Positions 1 to 10,194 of a stretch of 64,000 nucleotides of DNA are shown piece by piece. Position numbers and translations under genes: made by a program. How positions within the stretch are numbered: the first letter of the stretch is position 1; each line of letters begins with the position of its first letter. The DNA comes from DATJKD01 sp963834855 (lineage in GTDB: Bacteria; Pseudomonadota; Gammaproteobacteria; Steroidobacterales; Steroidobacteraceae): assembly GCA_963834855.1 (NCBI GenBank), contig CAWIDH010000030.1:49096-113095 (forward strand), given 5' to 3'. The notes below the pieces were generated by a model. The model searched no databases. It saw only the letters and a program-made list of their open reading frames with translations, and was not told where the DNA came from.

Positions 1-74
1 GTCGTGTCCTTCGCCGGCTTGATCGCGGCGATCGGGTCCATCACGACCGCGACTCGAACCTGCACGCTCGTCAT
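1..74 (-). CDS. gshB: Glutathione synthetase, N-terminal fragment
   Basis: Only the first 24 to 25 codons lie in the window. The minus-strand ATG at 74-72 opens a frame beginning MTSVQVRVAVVMDPIAAIKP, which matches the N-terminus of bacterial glutathione synthetase: a short beta strand, then VMDPI and a Lys. GshB is the cytosolic ATP-grasp enzyme that adds glycine to gamma-glutamylcysteine. A GGGAG ribosome site lies just upstream (83-87 region). It is divergent from pilG, the same arrangement as in Pseudomonas, and this context strengthens the call from so short a piece. Confidence 0.8.
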   Translation of the reverse strand, partial: MTSVQVRVAVVMDPIAAIKPAKDT

Positions 75-235
75 GCGCTCTCCCGAGGTGGCGGCTGCGC
101 GCCGCATGTGATGCTCGTCATGGTATCGGAACCCGCCAATGGCGGCGCTGTAACCAATATGTTAAAAACGCGTCGCGAGCACATCCTCTCGCTTTAGCGT
201 CGTGCTCGCCACGCTCGTTCCGGGAGTCAGATTGA

Positions 236-643
236 ATGGAAACCACGGTAGCCAGCAACAGCCGACCGCGGCTGGCCGGATTGAAGGTGCTGGTCATCGA
301 CGACAGCAAGACGATCCGCAGAACGGCGGAGACGCTGCTGGCCCGTGAGGGGTGCGAGGTCTACACCGCGGTCGACGGCTTCGACGCGCTGTCGAAGATC
401 GCGGATCACCAGCCGGACATCGTCTTCGTCGACATCATGATGCCGCGGCTCGACGGCTACCAGACCTGTTCGCTGATCAAGCACAACAAGGTCTTCCGCT
501 CGATCCCGGTGATCATGCTGTCGAGCAAGGACGGGCTGTTCGACCGCGCACGCGGCCGCATCGTCGGCTCCGAGCACTACCTGACGAAGCCGTTCACGCG
601 AGAGGAGCTCCTGAGTGCGATCGAGTCGCACGTGCATCGCTGA
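236..643 (+). CDS. pilG: Twitching-motility response regulator PilG
   Basis: A 135-residue single-domain response regulator. The receiver fold shows the acidic pair in VLVIDDSKT (near residue 22), the phospho-acceptor Asp in FVDIMMPRLDG (near residue 62), a switch Ser (MLSSKDG) and the conserved Lys in YLTKPF. There is no output domain. PilG-type regulators take phosphate from ChpA and promote pilus extension through protein contacts at the pole. The ATG follows GGGAG at a suitable distance. It is the first gene of a tight operon with pilH, pilI, pilJ, chpA and chpC. Gene order and length match the Pseudomonas locus closely. Confidence 0.93.
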   Translation: METTVASNSRPRLAGLKVLVIDDSKTIRRTAETLLAREGCEVYTAVDGFDALSKIADHQPDIVFVDIMMPRLDGYQTCSLIKHNKVFRSIPVIMLSSKDGLFDRARGRIVGSEHYLTKPFTREELLSAIESHVHR

Positions 644-668
644 TCAATCAATCGAGGAGAAATCTCAA

Positions 669-1034
669 GTGGCACTCGTACTGATCGTGGACGACTCACC
701 CACCGAGGTTCACGTCATGCAGAAGGCCCTCGAGCAGCACGGGTTCCGAACCGCCTCCGCGGCCGACGGCAGCGAGGCGATCCGCAAGGCGCGCGAGCTG
801 CATCCGGACCTGATCCTGATGGACATCGTGATGCCTGGCCTCAACGGCTTCCAGGCGACCCGGGAACTCGCGAACGACCCGCAGACGCGCGCCATCCCGG
901 TGATCATGGTGACCTCGAAGTCGCAGGAGTCGGACCGCGTCTGGGGCTTGAGACAGGGGGCCGTGGATTACATCGTGAAACCGGTCGTGGCGGAGAAGCT
1001 CGTCCAGAAGGCCCAGGCGGCCATTGCGAGCTGA
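669..1034 (+). CDS. pilH: Twitching-motility response regulator PilH
   Basis: A 121-residue receiver-only protein. I chose the GTG at 669 (product MALVLIVDDSPTEV), which has a GAGGAGA ribosome site at 653-660; a longer frame from 615 would overlap pilG. Key residues are the acidic pair in IVDDS, the acceptor Asp in LILMDIVMPGLNG, the Thr/Ser of VTSKSQ and Lys in YIVKPV. PilH is the second CheY-like output of the Chp system and is usually linked to pilus retraction or to acting as a phosphate sink. The 121-residue length equals that of the Pseudomonas protein. The stop lies one base before the pilI start. Confidence 0.93.
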   Translation: MALVLIVDDSPTEVHVMQKALEQHGFRTASAADGSEAIRKARELHPDLILMDIVMPGLNGFQATRELANDPQTRAIPVIMVTSKSQESDRVWGLRQGAVDYIVKPVVAEKLVQKAQAAIAS

Positions 1035-1035
1035 G

Positions 1036-1602
1036 ATGGAGAATTCCGTCGAGCTGCGGTCGCTGCGCGGCCGTCCGTACGAATTGCTGCGCGAGCTCGA
1101 CCGCCGGGCGCGCGTGGCCGCGCAGGGCGCGCAGGAAGTCCCCGTCACGGGCCCGGAATGGGTGGGCATCGCCTTCCGGCTCGGCGGTGAGGCCTTCCTG
1201 CTCGCGCGGGAGGAGACGCGCGAGGTGATGAGTTACCCGTCGACGGTGACGCGGGTTCCGGGCGCGAAGACCTGGATCCGGGGTTTGTCGAACGTACGCG
1301 GCCAGCTCCTGCCGGTGATCGACCTGCGGGCCTTCCTGGGTTCGGGCAGCACGAACGCATCGCGCACGACGCGCGTGCTGATCGCCAACCACCGCGAGAT
1401 CCCGGCCGGGCTGCTGGTCGACGAAGTGATGGGGTTCCGGCGGTTCGCGGAGAACGAGTTCACCGCGGAGCTGCCGCCGACCCTGCTGCGCTGCGAACGG
1501 TATCTCGCCGGCGCGTTCCGGCGCGGTTCCGAAGTGTGGCCGGTCTTCAGCCTGAGGAGCCTGCTCGAGAGCCAGCAGTTCCTCCAGGCGGCGGCGTCTT
1601 GA
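1036..1602 (+). CDS. pilI: CheW-like scaffold protein PilI
   Basis: A 188-residue protein with one CheW (SH3-like) domain over most of its length (residues 35-180): FRLGGEAFLLAREETREVM, then the typical WIRGLSNVRGQLLPVIDL core. It should couple the receptor PilJ to the kinase ChpA in the polar array. The ATG at 1036 starts one base after the pilH stop, so the genes are probably translationally coupled. No catalytic residues are expected. Position between pilH and pilJ, together with the CheW signature, makes the assignment firm. Confidence 0.9.
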   Translation: MENSVELRSLRGRPYELLRELDRRARVAAQGAQEVPVTGPEWVGIAFRLGGEAFLLAREETREVMSYPSTVTRVPGAKTWIRGLSNVRGQLLPVIDLRAFLGSGSTNASRTTRVLIANHREIPAGLLVDEVMGFRRFAENEFTAELPPTLLRCERYLAGAFRRGSEVWPVFSLRSLLESQQFLQAAAS

Positions 1603-1636
1603 GGACGCGGGGTATGACTCGGGTTGGGTGTGAGAA

Positions 1637-3710
1637 ATGAGCAATCGAATTGACGCCGCGCGGCTGCTGCCCATCGTGATGAGCGTGGCGCTGGGCTCGG
1701 CGCTCCTCGCCGCGCTCGCGCTGCTGCTGTCCGGGCGCACCGCCGGCGAGCTCGGACGCCAGCGCGAGCAGCGGGCCGAGCTCGCGGCGCTGTCGCAGAA
1801 CATGCCTCTGCAGGCTGGTGCCGCCGTGCGCGGCTCGGCGCCTGCGTTCGATGCGCTGGCGGAATCGCGGCTCAAGCTGACCCGTGTGCTCGAAGAGGGC
1901 GCGCGGGCGGACGATGGGCTCGAGGGCGATGGCGCGGCGGGCTGGTCCGCGATGCTCGAGCAGTCGCAGGCGGTGCTCGAGGGCCGCGAGGCGGCCCTCA
2001 AGGCGCAGCAGGCCTCGGCCGCGGTGCGCGAGCTTACGCCTCAGCTCCTCACCGCGCTCGCGAACACCGTCAAGGCCCTGGAACCGGCGCGCCAGGCCAC
2101 CCTGGCGCCGCATTCCGAGCGCTTCGAACTGCGTGCCCATGCGGTCGACCAGGATCTCTCTGCCCTCGCCGACGGGACCGCTTCGGTCGAAGCGGCGTCG
2201 CGTCGCCTGGCCGACAGCCTCGACTACATGGGCAAGGTCGCCGGTGGCCTCGCCGGGGAGCGCAATGCGCTCGGCATCGAGGCGGCGCCGCCCTCGGCCG
2301 CCGGCGCCGTGCGCCTGCTCACCACCGTGTTCCAGAACGAGCAAGGCCAGGTGCGCGGCGTGATCGGGCTCGGCGACCGGCTCGAGCAGATGCAGGCCGC
2401 GCGCAATGCGCTCGCCGAAAGCGGTGCGGCGGTCTACGCCGGCCTCGCCGGGTCCTCGCAGGCGGGCGCCGGGATCGCGGGCTGGCTCGCGAGCCCGTGG
2501 CTGCCGCTCTTCTTCATCACCATCACCCTGCTCGCGCTCGCCTATGCGGCGCTGCTGCAGCGCTCGCTCGCCAACCTGCGCCGCGCCGCCGACCAGCAGA
2601 CGCGGCAGAACGAGCGCAACCAGCAGGCGATCCTGAGGCTGCTCGACGAGCTCTCGAGCCTCGCGGACGGCGACCTGACCGTGCAGGCCACCGTGACCGA
2701 GGACATCACCGGTGCGATCGCCGATTCGATCAACTACGCGGTCGAGGCGCTGCGCGAGCTCGTGACGACGATCCACGACTCCGCGATCAAGCTCGACGGT
2801 GCGACCCGGCAGACCCAGGCGCTCTCGAATCACCTCGCCAAGGCTTCCGGGGCACAGTCGAAGCAGATCGCCGCCGCCTCGGAATCGATCAGCGCCATGG
2901 CGGCCTCGACCGAGGAAGTGTCCGGCAACGCGGAGCGCTCCGTCGGACGTCGCGCGGCACTCGGTCGACATCGCGCACAAGGGCGGCGACGCCGTGCGGC
3001 GCACGATCGACGGCATGAACGCGATCCGCGAGAACATCCAGGAGACCTCGAAGCGCATCAAGCGGCTCGGCGAGAGCTCGCAGGAGATCGGCAACATCGT
3101 CGAGCTGATCAACGACATCGCCGAGCAGACCAACATCCTCGCGCTCAACGCCTCGATCCAGGCCTCGATGGCGGGCGAGGCCGGCCGCGGCTTCGCGGTG
3201 GTCGCCGACGAGGTGCAGCGCCTCGCCGAGCGTGCCGCGAACTCGACCAAGCAGATCGAGGTGCTGGTGCGCACCATCCAGGCCGACACCAACGAGGCCG
3301 TGGTGTCCATGGAGCGGACGACCACCGACGTCGTCGGCGGCGCCCTGCTCGCCGAGAACGCCGGCGCGGCGCTGGAGGAGATCGAGCAGGTGTCGAACCA
3401 GATCGCGAGCCTGGTGCAGAACATCTCGGCGAGCTCGCGCCAGCAGGCCGGCGTCTCGCAGAGCATCTCGCGGAACATGCAGGTGCTGCGCGAGATCAGC
3501 TCGCAGACCGCCGAGAGCACGACCGCCACCTCCGCTTCGATCGGCAAGCTCGCCGAGCTCGCCGCGCAGCTGCGCCAGTCGGTGGCGGGCTTCCGCCTGC
3601 CGGACGGTGCCGTGACTGCGCTCTCCGGCGAGTACCCGGTGCTGCCGGCCGACGCGGACGCGGCGACGTCCGCCGCCAGGCTGCGCCGCGTCGGAGGGCT
3701 GACCGCTTGA
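1637..3710 (+). CDS. pilJ: Methyl-accepting chemotaxis protein PilJ (apparent frameshift)
   Basis: Membrane receptor of the pilus chemosensory array. The N-terminal frame from ATG 1637 has a first membrane segment (residues 8-30), a large periplasmic region, a second segment near residues 283-303 and a HAMP-like linker. The signalling tip lies in another frame: NDIAEQTNILALNASIQ, then GEAGRGFAVVADEV. The frames join if one G at 2945/2946 (in GTCGGAC) is removed, giving about 690 residues, close to the 682 of Pseudomonas PilJ. Protein similarity runs continuously across the join (AERS then DVARHSVD). This is either a real inactivating mutation or, more likely, a sequence error. The tip hairpin keeps Ala-rich and Gln-rich helices typical of MCPs. 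Confidence 0.88.
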
Positions 3711-3729
3711 CCGTCGGCGGCAGAGCTCC

Positions 3730-6700
3730 GTGAGCAGCGCTTCCATGCCTCTCCCGCCCGCCGAGGAGACGAACGCCTCGTTGCAGCTCGTCGCGCGCGA
3801 GATTGCGGCCGAGCTGAACGAGGCGCGGCTCGCGCTCGAGGCTTATGCCGAGCGACCGGAGGAGCGCGGGTTGCTCGATCGGTTCGCGGGCCACCTGCAC
3901 CTCGGGCGAGGCGCGCTGCGTGTCGCAGAGGTCTATGGCGGCTCGCTCCTCGCCGAGGAAATGGAGCACGTCGCGCAGTACGTCGCCCAGCACGCAGGCC
4001 ACGGCAGTACTGACGCCGACGGGCTCGATGCGCTGATGCGCGCGATTGAGCAGCTGCCGGCCTACCTCGATCGCGTCGCCTCCGGTGGCCGCGACGTGCC
4101 GCTCGCGCTGCTGCCGCTGCTGAACGACCTGCGTGCGGTTCGCGGCGGGGCGCTGCTTTCCGAGGGCACGCTGCTGATGCTCAATCTCCGCTCGGACGAG
4201 CCCGCGCGGCCGATCGCAACGGGACCGGGGAGCGAGCTGGCCGGAATGGCGAAGCGCCTGCGTCCACGGTTTCAAAAGGCACTGCTCGGCTGGATCCGCG
4301 GCGAGAACATCGATCACCAGCTGGGGGCGATGACCGAGATCGCCGAGCAGTTCGAGACGGCCTCGGCGAGCCAGCCGCTGTTCCAGCTCTGGTGGGTGGT
4401 CGGTTCGGTGATCGAGGCGCTGCGCCAGCGCGGACTCGAGGGCAGCGTCTCGGTCAAGCGGCTGCTCGGGCAGGTCGATCGCGAGCTGCGCCGCCTGCAG
4501 GAGGCGGGCGAGGAGCGCTACTCGCAGTCACCGCCGCTCGAGCTGCTGAACAACCTGCTCTTCTACGTGGCCCGCGCCACTACCCAGGGCCCGCGCGTGA
4601 CGGGCGTGCGCCGTTCCTTCCAGCTCGACGAACTGCTGCCGGTGGACGAGCGGATCGACGAGGCGCGCGAGACGCTGTCCGCGCCCTCGGTGCGGCTGAT
4701 GCGGACCGTTGCCGCCGCGATCCGCGAGGACCTCACGCGCGTCAAGGACGTGCTCGATATCTTCGTGCGCAAGGGCGCGACGCAGGTCGAGGACCTGGTG
4801 CCGCAGCTCGAGATGCTGCGGAAGATCAGCGATACGCTGGGCGTGCTGGGGCTGGGTCTGCTGCGCGACCGCGTGCAGGGCGAAATCGAGTCGCTGCGCG
4901 CAATCGTCGATCGCCAGTCGCCCCCGGACGACGCCGCACTGCTCGGCATCGCCGCGGCGCTCATCGAGGTCGAGGACAGCCTCGATGCGCAACTCGTGCG
5001 GCTCATCCTGCCCGAGGCGGGGCGGAAGGATGCGAAGGACGCCGGGCCGCCGGACGAGGAGTTCCGACAGGTCCAGGACGCGGTGCTGCGCGAATGCATC
5101 GTCAACATGGCGCGCATCAAGGAAGCCGTCACGCAGGCGCTCGGCGCGCCGGCCGAGGCCCAGGGGCTCGACCAGGTGCCGCAGCTGGTGCGGGGGATCA
5201 CCGCCGGGCTGCTCATGCTCGGCCGGCAGCGCGCGGTCGAGGTGATGGAAGGCATCGGACAGGCGCTGGGCGGCATCATGCGGCCCGAGCCCGGGGCGCT
5301 CGTTCCGCACCGCCTCGAGCGCATGGCGGATGCGATCGTCGCCGTCGAGTACTACATGGAGATGCTGCAGGCGGGCCGGCCCGACCACTTCAACATGCTC
5401 GAGAGCGCCGAGAGCTGCCTCACCACGCTCGAGCAGGCGCACGGCAAGGTCGTGTCGCTGCGTGCGCGCCCGGGCGAGCCGGCGACGCCCGCGGCGGCGG
5501 CACCGTTGCCCTCCGTGATCGAGAGCGTCCGCGACATGGTCGCGACGCCTGCAACGCAGGCACCACCCGTGCGGCCGGCCGCCGCCGCGGTCAGCGGCGC
5601 ATCCGAGTTCGTGCACCTGTTCGTGGAGGAGGCACGCGAGAACGTCGCGAGCATCGCGGAGCTGTTTCCGCAATGGGAGCAGAACCCGCTCGAGCTCGAG
5701 GCGCTCCGCGACGTGCGGCGCTCGTTTCACACGCTCAAGGGCAGCGGCCGCATGGTCGGCGCGCTGCGCCTGGGCGAGTTCGCGTGGAGCATCGAGAACC
5801 TGCTCAACCGCGTGTTGAGCCAGACGTTGGCGCGCTCGCCGGAGATCGTTACCGTGCTGCGCGACGCCGTGGCGATCCTGCCGGTCCTGGTGGACGAGCT
5901 GGAGTACGGCGCAGCACCCGGGTCGGGCGCCGACGATATCGCCGCGCGGGCCGATGCGATTTCGGGTCGGGAGGCGGGTCCGCTCCTCGCCCCGGCGGCA
6001 CCACCGCGCGCGCAGGCTGAGGCGGAGGCGGCGAACCGTGCCGCGGCAGAAGCCGAATCCCGCGACGCTGCAGGAGGGCTCGGCGCGGCCGAACCCGGCC
6101 CGGCCGCGTCCGCGGCGGCACCGGATGTCGACCCCGTGCTGCAGGACATCTTCCGCAAGGAGACCGCCGGTCACGTTGCCGCGGTCCGCGACTACATCGA
6201 GCAGCGCTCGCGCGATACGGCGCCGCACCCCGTCACCGACGCCCTTTACCGGGCCTGTCACACCCTGAGCGGGATCGCGAAGACCGCGGGTGTGCGCCAG
6301 GGCATCAAGGTGGCCGAGCCGATGGAGCACTGCATCCGCAAGCTCCACGACGTCGGTCACGGCCTGCCGGAGGAAGCCCTCGTGTTGCTCAAGGACACGG
6401 TGCGGGCCCTCGACAACGTCGTGGACCACGTCGACGAGGACACCGGATTCTTCCCCGACCACCGTCGTCTCATCATGGGCTGGCATGCGCTTGAGCGCTC
6501 GCTCGACTCCGAGCTCAAGAAGGCAAGCGGGCCGGCGGAGTCGCCCTCGATACCGCCCGGGGGGATGGAATTTGCGGCCGCGGCCGACACCAGCGGCCTC
6601 GACGCCACGGAGGAGCCGCAGCCGAACGTCGAATTCGATCCCGACATCGCCGGGATCTTCAGCGAGGAGGCCAACGAGCTGCTCGAGCAGGCGGACGCAG

Positions 6701-9108
6701 CCCTCGGTCGCTGGTCGGGCGATCGTGCTGACCGCAGCGTCGTGGTCGAGCTGAAACGTCTGCTGCACACGCTCAAGGGCGGTGCCCGGATGGCCGGCCT
6801 GCGCGCCATGGGCGACCTCAGCCACGAGATGGAGTCCGCGCTGTCACTGCTCGAGTCAGGCTCGATCACGGCGGGCGAACAGGCGATCGCTGCGCTGCAG
6901 GCTGCGCTCGACGGCCTGCACCGGATGCGGGACGCCGCAGGAGCCGGTCGGATCAGTCCGCCGCCCGCCGAACTGATCGCACGCGTTCGCGCGATCGGCG
7001 GCCGTGAGCCGCGTGCGGCCGCGGTTGCAGCGTCTCCGCCGGCCGCGCCCGCCACGTCGGCCCCTGCGGCGCAACACCCGCCGCCGCCCGCACATCCGCC
7101 CGCACCGCCGCCCGTCGCAGTACGGCCGGTGCCACCCGAACCGCCGCGCCGCCCGGTGCCGCCGCCTGAACCGCGAGCCCCCGACGAGCCAGGCGAGCTC
7201 GGCGAGGGCGACGAACGCGGCATGGGCGCCGACATCCCCGGGCCGGTACCGGCGCTGCCCGGTCGCGAGCCCATGGTCGCCGCCGAGCGGCAGGAGCTCG
7301 CGCGGGTCGATGCGGACCTGCTGGACGATCTGCTCAACAACGCCGGTGAAGTCAGCATCTTCCGCGCGCGCGTCGAGCAGCAGATGACCTCGGTGGAGTT
7401 CAACCTCGCCGAGCTCGAGCGCACGGTGACCCGACTGCGTGAGCAGCTGCGCAAGCTCGAGCTCGAGACCGAGGCGATGATCCTGCACCGGCACCAGGAC
7501 GACGCACAGCACCGAGCGGACTTCGACCCGCTCGAGCTCGACCGCTATTCGACGATCCAGCAGCTTTCCCGGGCGCTCGCCGAGTCGGTGAGCGACGTGG
7601 CGAGCATCGAGGGGCTGCTCGGCAACCTGACCCGCGAGGGGCAGAACCTGCTGTTGCAGCAGGGCCGCATCGTCACCGAGCTCCAGAACGGCTTGATGAA
7701 GACCCGCATGGTGCCGTTCCAGCGCCACGTGCAGCGGTTGACGCGGCTGGTGCGCCAGACGGCGCAGGAGACCGGCAAGAAGGTCGAGCTCGAAGTCGAG
7801 GGCGGCTCCGGCGAGCTCGACCGGCAGGTGCTCGAGCGCATGCTGCCGCCCTTCGAGCACATGTTGCGCAATTCCGTCGTCCACGGCATCGAGTTGCCCG
7901 CCGATCGCCTCGCGCGCGGGAAGCCCGAGACGGGGACTATCGCCGTGCGCCTGCAGCGCGAAGGCGCCGAGGTCGTGATCCTCGTCGAGGACGACGGTGC
8001 CGGGCTCGACGTCGCCGCGATCCGCGGCAAGGCGCGGAGCCTCGGGCTGCTGCGGCCCGAACAGACGATCACCGACGAGGAGACCCTGCAGCTCATCCTC
8101 GAGCCCGGGTTCAGCACGGCGGAGCGCCTCACCCAGCAGGCGGGCCGCGGGGTCGGTATGGACGTGGTCGCGACCGAGGTGAAGAAGCTCGGCGGCGGCC
8201 TGTTCATCGAATCGAATCCCGGCCGCGGGGCGCGCTTCACCATCCGCCTGCCCTTCACGCTCGCGATCACGCAGGCGCTGATCGTGCGCGTCCACGACGA
8301 GCATTACGCGCTGCCGGTCGCGACGGTCGAGGGCGTGGCGCGGCTGCCGCGCTCGGAGATCACGCAGCACCTGACCGAGGAGGTGCCGAGCTTCGAGTAC
8401 GGCGGCCAGGTCTACCGCTTCCAGTACCTCGGCACCTTCATGGGAAGCGGCCCATCGATGCTGCCCGAGAACGATCTCGCCGTCCCGGTGATCCTCGTGC
8501 GGGCGGGCGAGCATTCGGCGGCGCTGGTGACCGACGAGCTCGTCGGCAGCCGCGAGATCGTGGTCAAGTCGCTCGGACCGCAGATCGCCGGCATCCGCGG
8601 CATCGCCGGCGCCACGATCCTGGGCGACGGCCGGATCGTGGTGATCCTCGACATGGGCGCGCTCGTGCGCTCGGAGTGGCGCTCGAGGCCGGTCGACGAG
8701 GCCGTGCGGCCGTCGCGCGACGACCGCATCTTCGCAGTGGTGGTCGACGACTCGATCACCGTGCGGCGCGTCACCCAGCGCCTGCTCGAGCGCAACGGCA
8801 TGCGGGTGATGACCGCGAAGGACGGCGTCGATGCAATGTCGCTGCTGCAGGAACACGTCCCCGACGTGCTGCTGCTCGACATCGAGATGCCGCGGATGGA
8901 CGGCTACGAGGTCGCGTCGCTCGTCCGCAACGACCCGCGGCTCGCCGACGTGCCGATCATCATGATCACCTCGCGGGTGGGCGACAAGCACCGCGCCCGC
9001 GCGATCGAGCTCGGCGTGGACGACTACCTGGGCAAGCCCTACCAGGAGAGCCAGCTGCTCGATGCGATCGAGCCACTGGTGCTCGCCCGTCGCCAGCAGG
9101 CCAATTGA
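3730..9108 (+). CDS. chpA: Hybrid CheA-type histidine kinase ChpA
   Basis: A very large (1792 residues) cytoplasmic kinase of the pilus array; the start is GTG 3730. Three histidine phosphotransfer domains have acceptor histidines near residue 667 (FHTLKGSGRMVG), 844 (CHTLSGIAKTAG) and 1013 (LHTLKGGARMAG). A Pro/Ala-rich linker follows at about 1100-1170, then dimerisation helices, the CheA ATPase (FEHMLRNSVVHG near 1377, EDDGAGLD, GRGVGMDVV), a CheW-like domain and a C-terminal receiver with acceptor Asp near 1717 (LLDIEMPRMDG). The first 600 residues match the helical ChpA N-terminal region but show no canonical Hpt. Pseudomonas ChpA is longer, with more Hpt-like domains. Output should pass to PilG and PilH. 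Confidence 0.95.
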   Translation: MSSASMPLPPAEETNASLQLVAREIAAELNEARLALEAYAERPEERGLLDRFAGHLHLGRGALRVAEVYGGSLLAEEMEHVAQYVAQHAGHGSTDADGLDALMRAIEQLPAYLDRVASGGRDVPLALLPLLNDLRAVRGGALLSEGTLLMLNLRSDEPARPIATGPGSELAGMAKRLRPRFQKALLGWIRGENIDHQLGAMTEIAEQFETASASQPLFQLWWVVGSVIEALRQRGLEGSVSVKRLLGQVDRELRRLQEAGEERYSQSPPLELLNNLLFYVARATTQGPRVTGVRRSFQLDELLPVDERIDEARETLSAPSVRLMRTVAAAIREDLTRVKDVLDIFVRKGATQVEDLVPQLEMLRKISDTLGVLGLGLLRDRVQGEIESLRAIVDRQSPPDDAALLGIAAALIEVEDSLDAQLVRLILPEAGRKDAKDAGPPDEEFRQVQDAVLRECIVNMARIKEAVTQALGAPAEAQGLDQVPQLVRGITAGLLMLGRQRAVEVMEGIGQALGGIMRPEPGALVPHRLERMADAIVAVEYYMEMLQAGRPDHFNMLESAESCLTTLEQAHGKVVSLRARPGEPATPAAAAPLPSVIESVRDMVATPATQAPPVRPAAAAVSGASEFVHLFVEEARENVASIAELFPQWEQNPLELEALRDVRRSFHTLKGSGRMVGALRLGEFAWSIENLLNRVLSQTLARSPEIVTVLRDAVAILPVLVDELEYGAAPGSGADDIAARADAISGREAGPLLAPAAPPRAQAEAEAANRAAAEAESRDAAGGLGAAEPGPAASAAAPDVDPVLQDIFRKETAGHVAAVRDYIEQRSRDTAPHPVTDALYRACHTLSGIAKTAGVRQGIKVAEPMEHCIRKLHDVGHGLPEEALVLLKDTVRALDNVVDHVDEDTGFFPDHRRLIMGWHALERSLDSELKKASGPAESPSIPPGGMEFAAAADTSGLDATEEPQPNVEFDPDIAGIFSEEANELLEQADAALGRWSGDRADRSVVVELKRLLHTLKGGARMAGLRAMGDLSHEMESALSLLESGSITAGEQAIAALQAALDGLHRMRDAAGAGRISPPPAELIARVRAIGGREPRAAAVAASPPAAPATSAPAAQHPPPPAHPPAPPPVAVRPVPPEPPRRPVPPPEPRAPDEPGELGEGDERGMGADIPGPVPALPGREPMVAAERQELARVDADLLDDLLNNAGEVSIFRARVEQQMTSVEFNLAELERTVTRLREQLRKLELETEAMILHRHQDDAQHRADFDPLELDRYSTIQQLSRALAESVSDVASIEGLLGNLTREGQNLLLQQGRIVTELQNGLMKTRMVPFQRHVQRLTRLVRQTAQETGKKVELEVEGGSGELDRQVLERMLPPFEHMLRNSVVHGIELPADRLARGKPETGTIAVRLQREGAEVVILVEDDGAGLDVAAIRGKARSLGLLRPEQTITDEETLQLILEPGFSTAERLTQQAGRGVGMDVVATEVKKLGGGLFIESNPGRGARFTIRLPFTLAITQALIVRVHDEHYALPVATVEGVARLPRSEITQHLTEEVPSFEYGGQVYRFQYLGTFMGSGPSMLPENDLAVPVILVRAGEHSAALVTDELVGSREIVVKSLGPQIAGIRGIAGATILGDGRIVVILDMGALVRSEWRSRPVDEAVRPSRDDRIFAVVVDDSITVRRVTQRLLERNGMRVMTAKDGVDAMSLLQEHVPDVLLLDIEMPRMDGYEVASLVRNDPRLADVPIIMITSRVGDKHRARAIELGVDDYLGKPYQESQLLDAIEPLVLARRQQAN

Positions 9109-9117
9109 GGAGGCGCC

Positions 9118-9588
9118 GTGACCGACCCTGGCGACGAACTCTACTGCCTGCTCGTTCCCCTGGCCGAGGAGCGGCTGCTGGTGCCGCGCGCCTGCATCAG
9201 CGAAGTGATCAACTACCAGGCGCCAACGCCGATGGACGGCGCGCCGGCCTGGTACCTGGGCACGATCGCCTGGGGCGGTCGTCGCGTGCCGCTGATGTCA
9301 TTCGAGGCGGCCTGCGGCCGCATGGCGCCGCGCGCGAGCGGGCGGACCCGGATCGTCGTCCTGCAGGGGATCACCGCCGCGCTCGAATGCGCTCATTTCG
9401 CCGTGCTGACGCAGGGCTTCCCGCAGCTCGTGCGCGTCAGCCCGGACGTCGTGCACGCGGACGACTCGCGGGTCTTCGGTGAGCGCAGCCCGGTCATCTG
9501 TCAGCTCAGGATGATGAACGAATATCCGCTCGTCCCCGACTTCGATCGCATCGAGGGGATGATCGCCGACGAGACGCGGGCAGCGTAG
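9118..9588 (+). CDS. chpC: CheW-like protein ChpC
   Basis: A 156-residue protein with a CheW-type domain: LYCLLVPLAEERLLVPRACI, then WYLGTIAWGGRRVPLMSFEA, the usual strand-loop-strand core. The start is GTG 9118, ten bases after the chpA stop with GAGGAG just upstream. ChpC is an extra coupling protein of the Chp system and may link further receptors to ChpA. It ends the operon: a short CTCGGG/CCCGAG hairpin (9589-9608) follows the TAG stop, then a long non-coding palindrome. Neither a CheR-like (pilK) nor a CheB-like (chpB) gene is present in this operon. Confidence 0.85.
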   Translation: MTDPGDELYCLLVPLAEERLLVPRACISEVINYQAPTPMDGAPAWYLGTIAWGGRRVPLMSFEAACGRMAPRASGRTRIVVLQGITAALECAHFAVLTQGFPQLVRVSPDVVHADDSRVFGERSPVICQLRMMNEYPLVPDFDRIEGMIADETRAA

Positions 9589-9607
9589 CTCGGGGTGTCT
9601 TTCCCGA

Positions 9608-9667
9608 GGCCGCGGTGGCTGCTGCTCGCCGGCGCCCGGCCGCGGTGGCCCCTACTCGCCGGCGCTC
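9608..9667. repeat. Two tandem 30-bp repeats, left end of palindrome
   Basis: Units 9608-9637 and 9638-9667 both start GGCCGCGGTGGC and end CTCGCCGGCGC(C/T)C; they differ at a few central bases. A partial third unit (GGCCCGGGTGCC) follows. They are complementary to the right-end units at 10135-10194. Confidence 0.8.
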
Positions 9668-10134
9668 GGCCCGGGTGCCTCGTGGGCCGCTGGCCACGAT
9701 CAGCGGACGTTGCAGGGCTGAAGATGGGTGCCCCGCACGTCTGGTCGGCGCACGCCGCGTCGTCAGCGGTATCGCGGAATCGTCGCAGAGTCATGACTTC
9801 CGAGTGCCCGCGACGTCTACCTGTGGCTGGTCAGGCGTCGTCGCGGCCACGAGACACCCGGTCCAAACGCCGGCTCGCCGATGCCGCGGTGGCCTCCCGC
9901 TCGTCGATGCCACGGCGGGGTCACGAGCCGACGCGTGGACGCGGTGTATCCCAGCCGCGACGAGGCATCGGTGTGCACAGGTGGACGTCGCGGGCCACTC
10001 TGAGCGAAGGTCGCCTCGACGATTCCGCGATACCAACGACCGTTCGGCGTGCGCCGACCGAACGTGCGGGGCACCCATCTTCCGCCGTGCAACGACCCTG
10101 ACTCGTGGTGAGCGGCTGGGGATACACCGCGGCC

Positions 10135-10194
10135 GGGCGTCGGCGAGCAGGAGCCACTGCGGCCGGGCGTCGGCGAGCACGTCACCGCCGCGGC
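10135..10194. repeat. Two tandem 30-bp repeats, right end of palindrome
   Basis: Units 10135-10164 and 10165-10194 both start GGGCGTCGGCGAGCA and are the inverted counterparts of the left-end units at 9608-9667, equally far from the centre near 9901. Confidence 0.8.

Noticed and set aside
4528..6825. 765-codon minus-strand frame opposite chpA
   Set aside because: It mirrors the codon structure of chpA, with no motif or ribosome site; chpA itself has clear domains.
9608..10194. Repeated 30-bp units as a possible CRISPR array
   Set aside because: Only two units per side, directly abutting without spacers and in inverted orientation at the two ends; no cas genes nearby.
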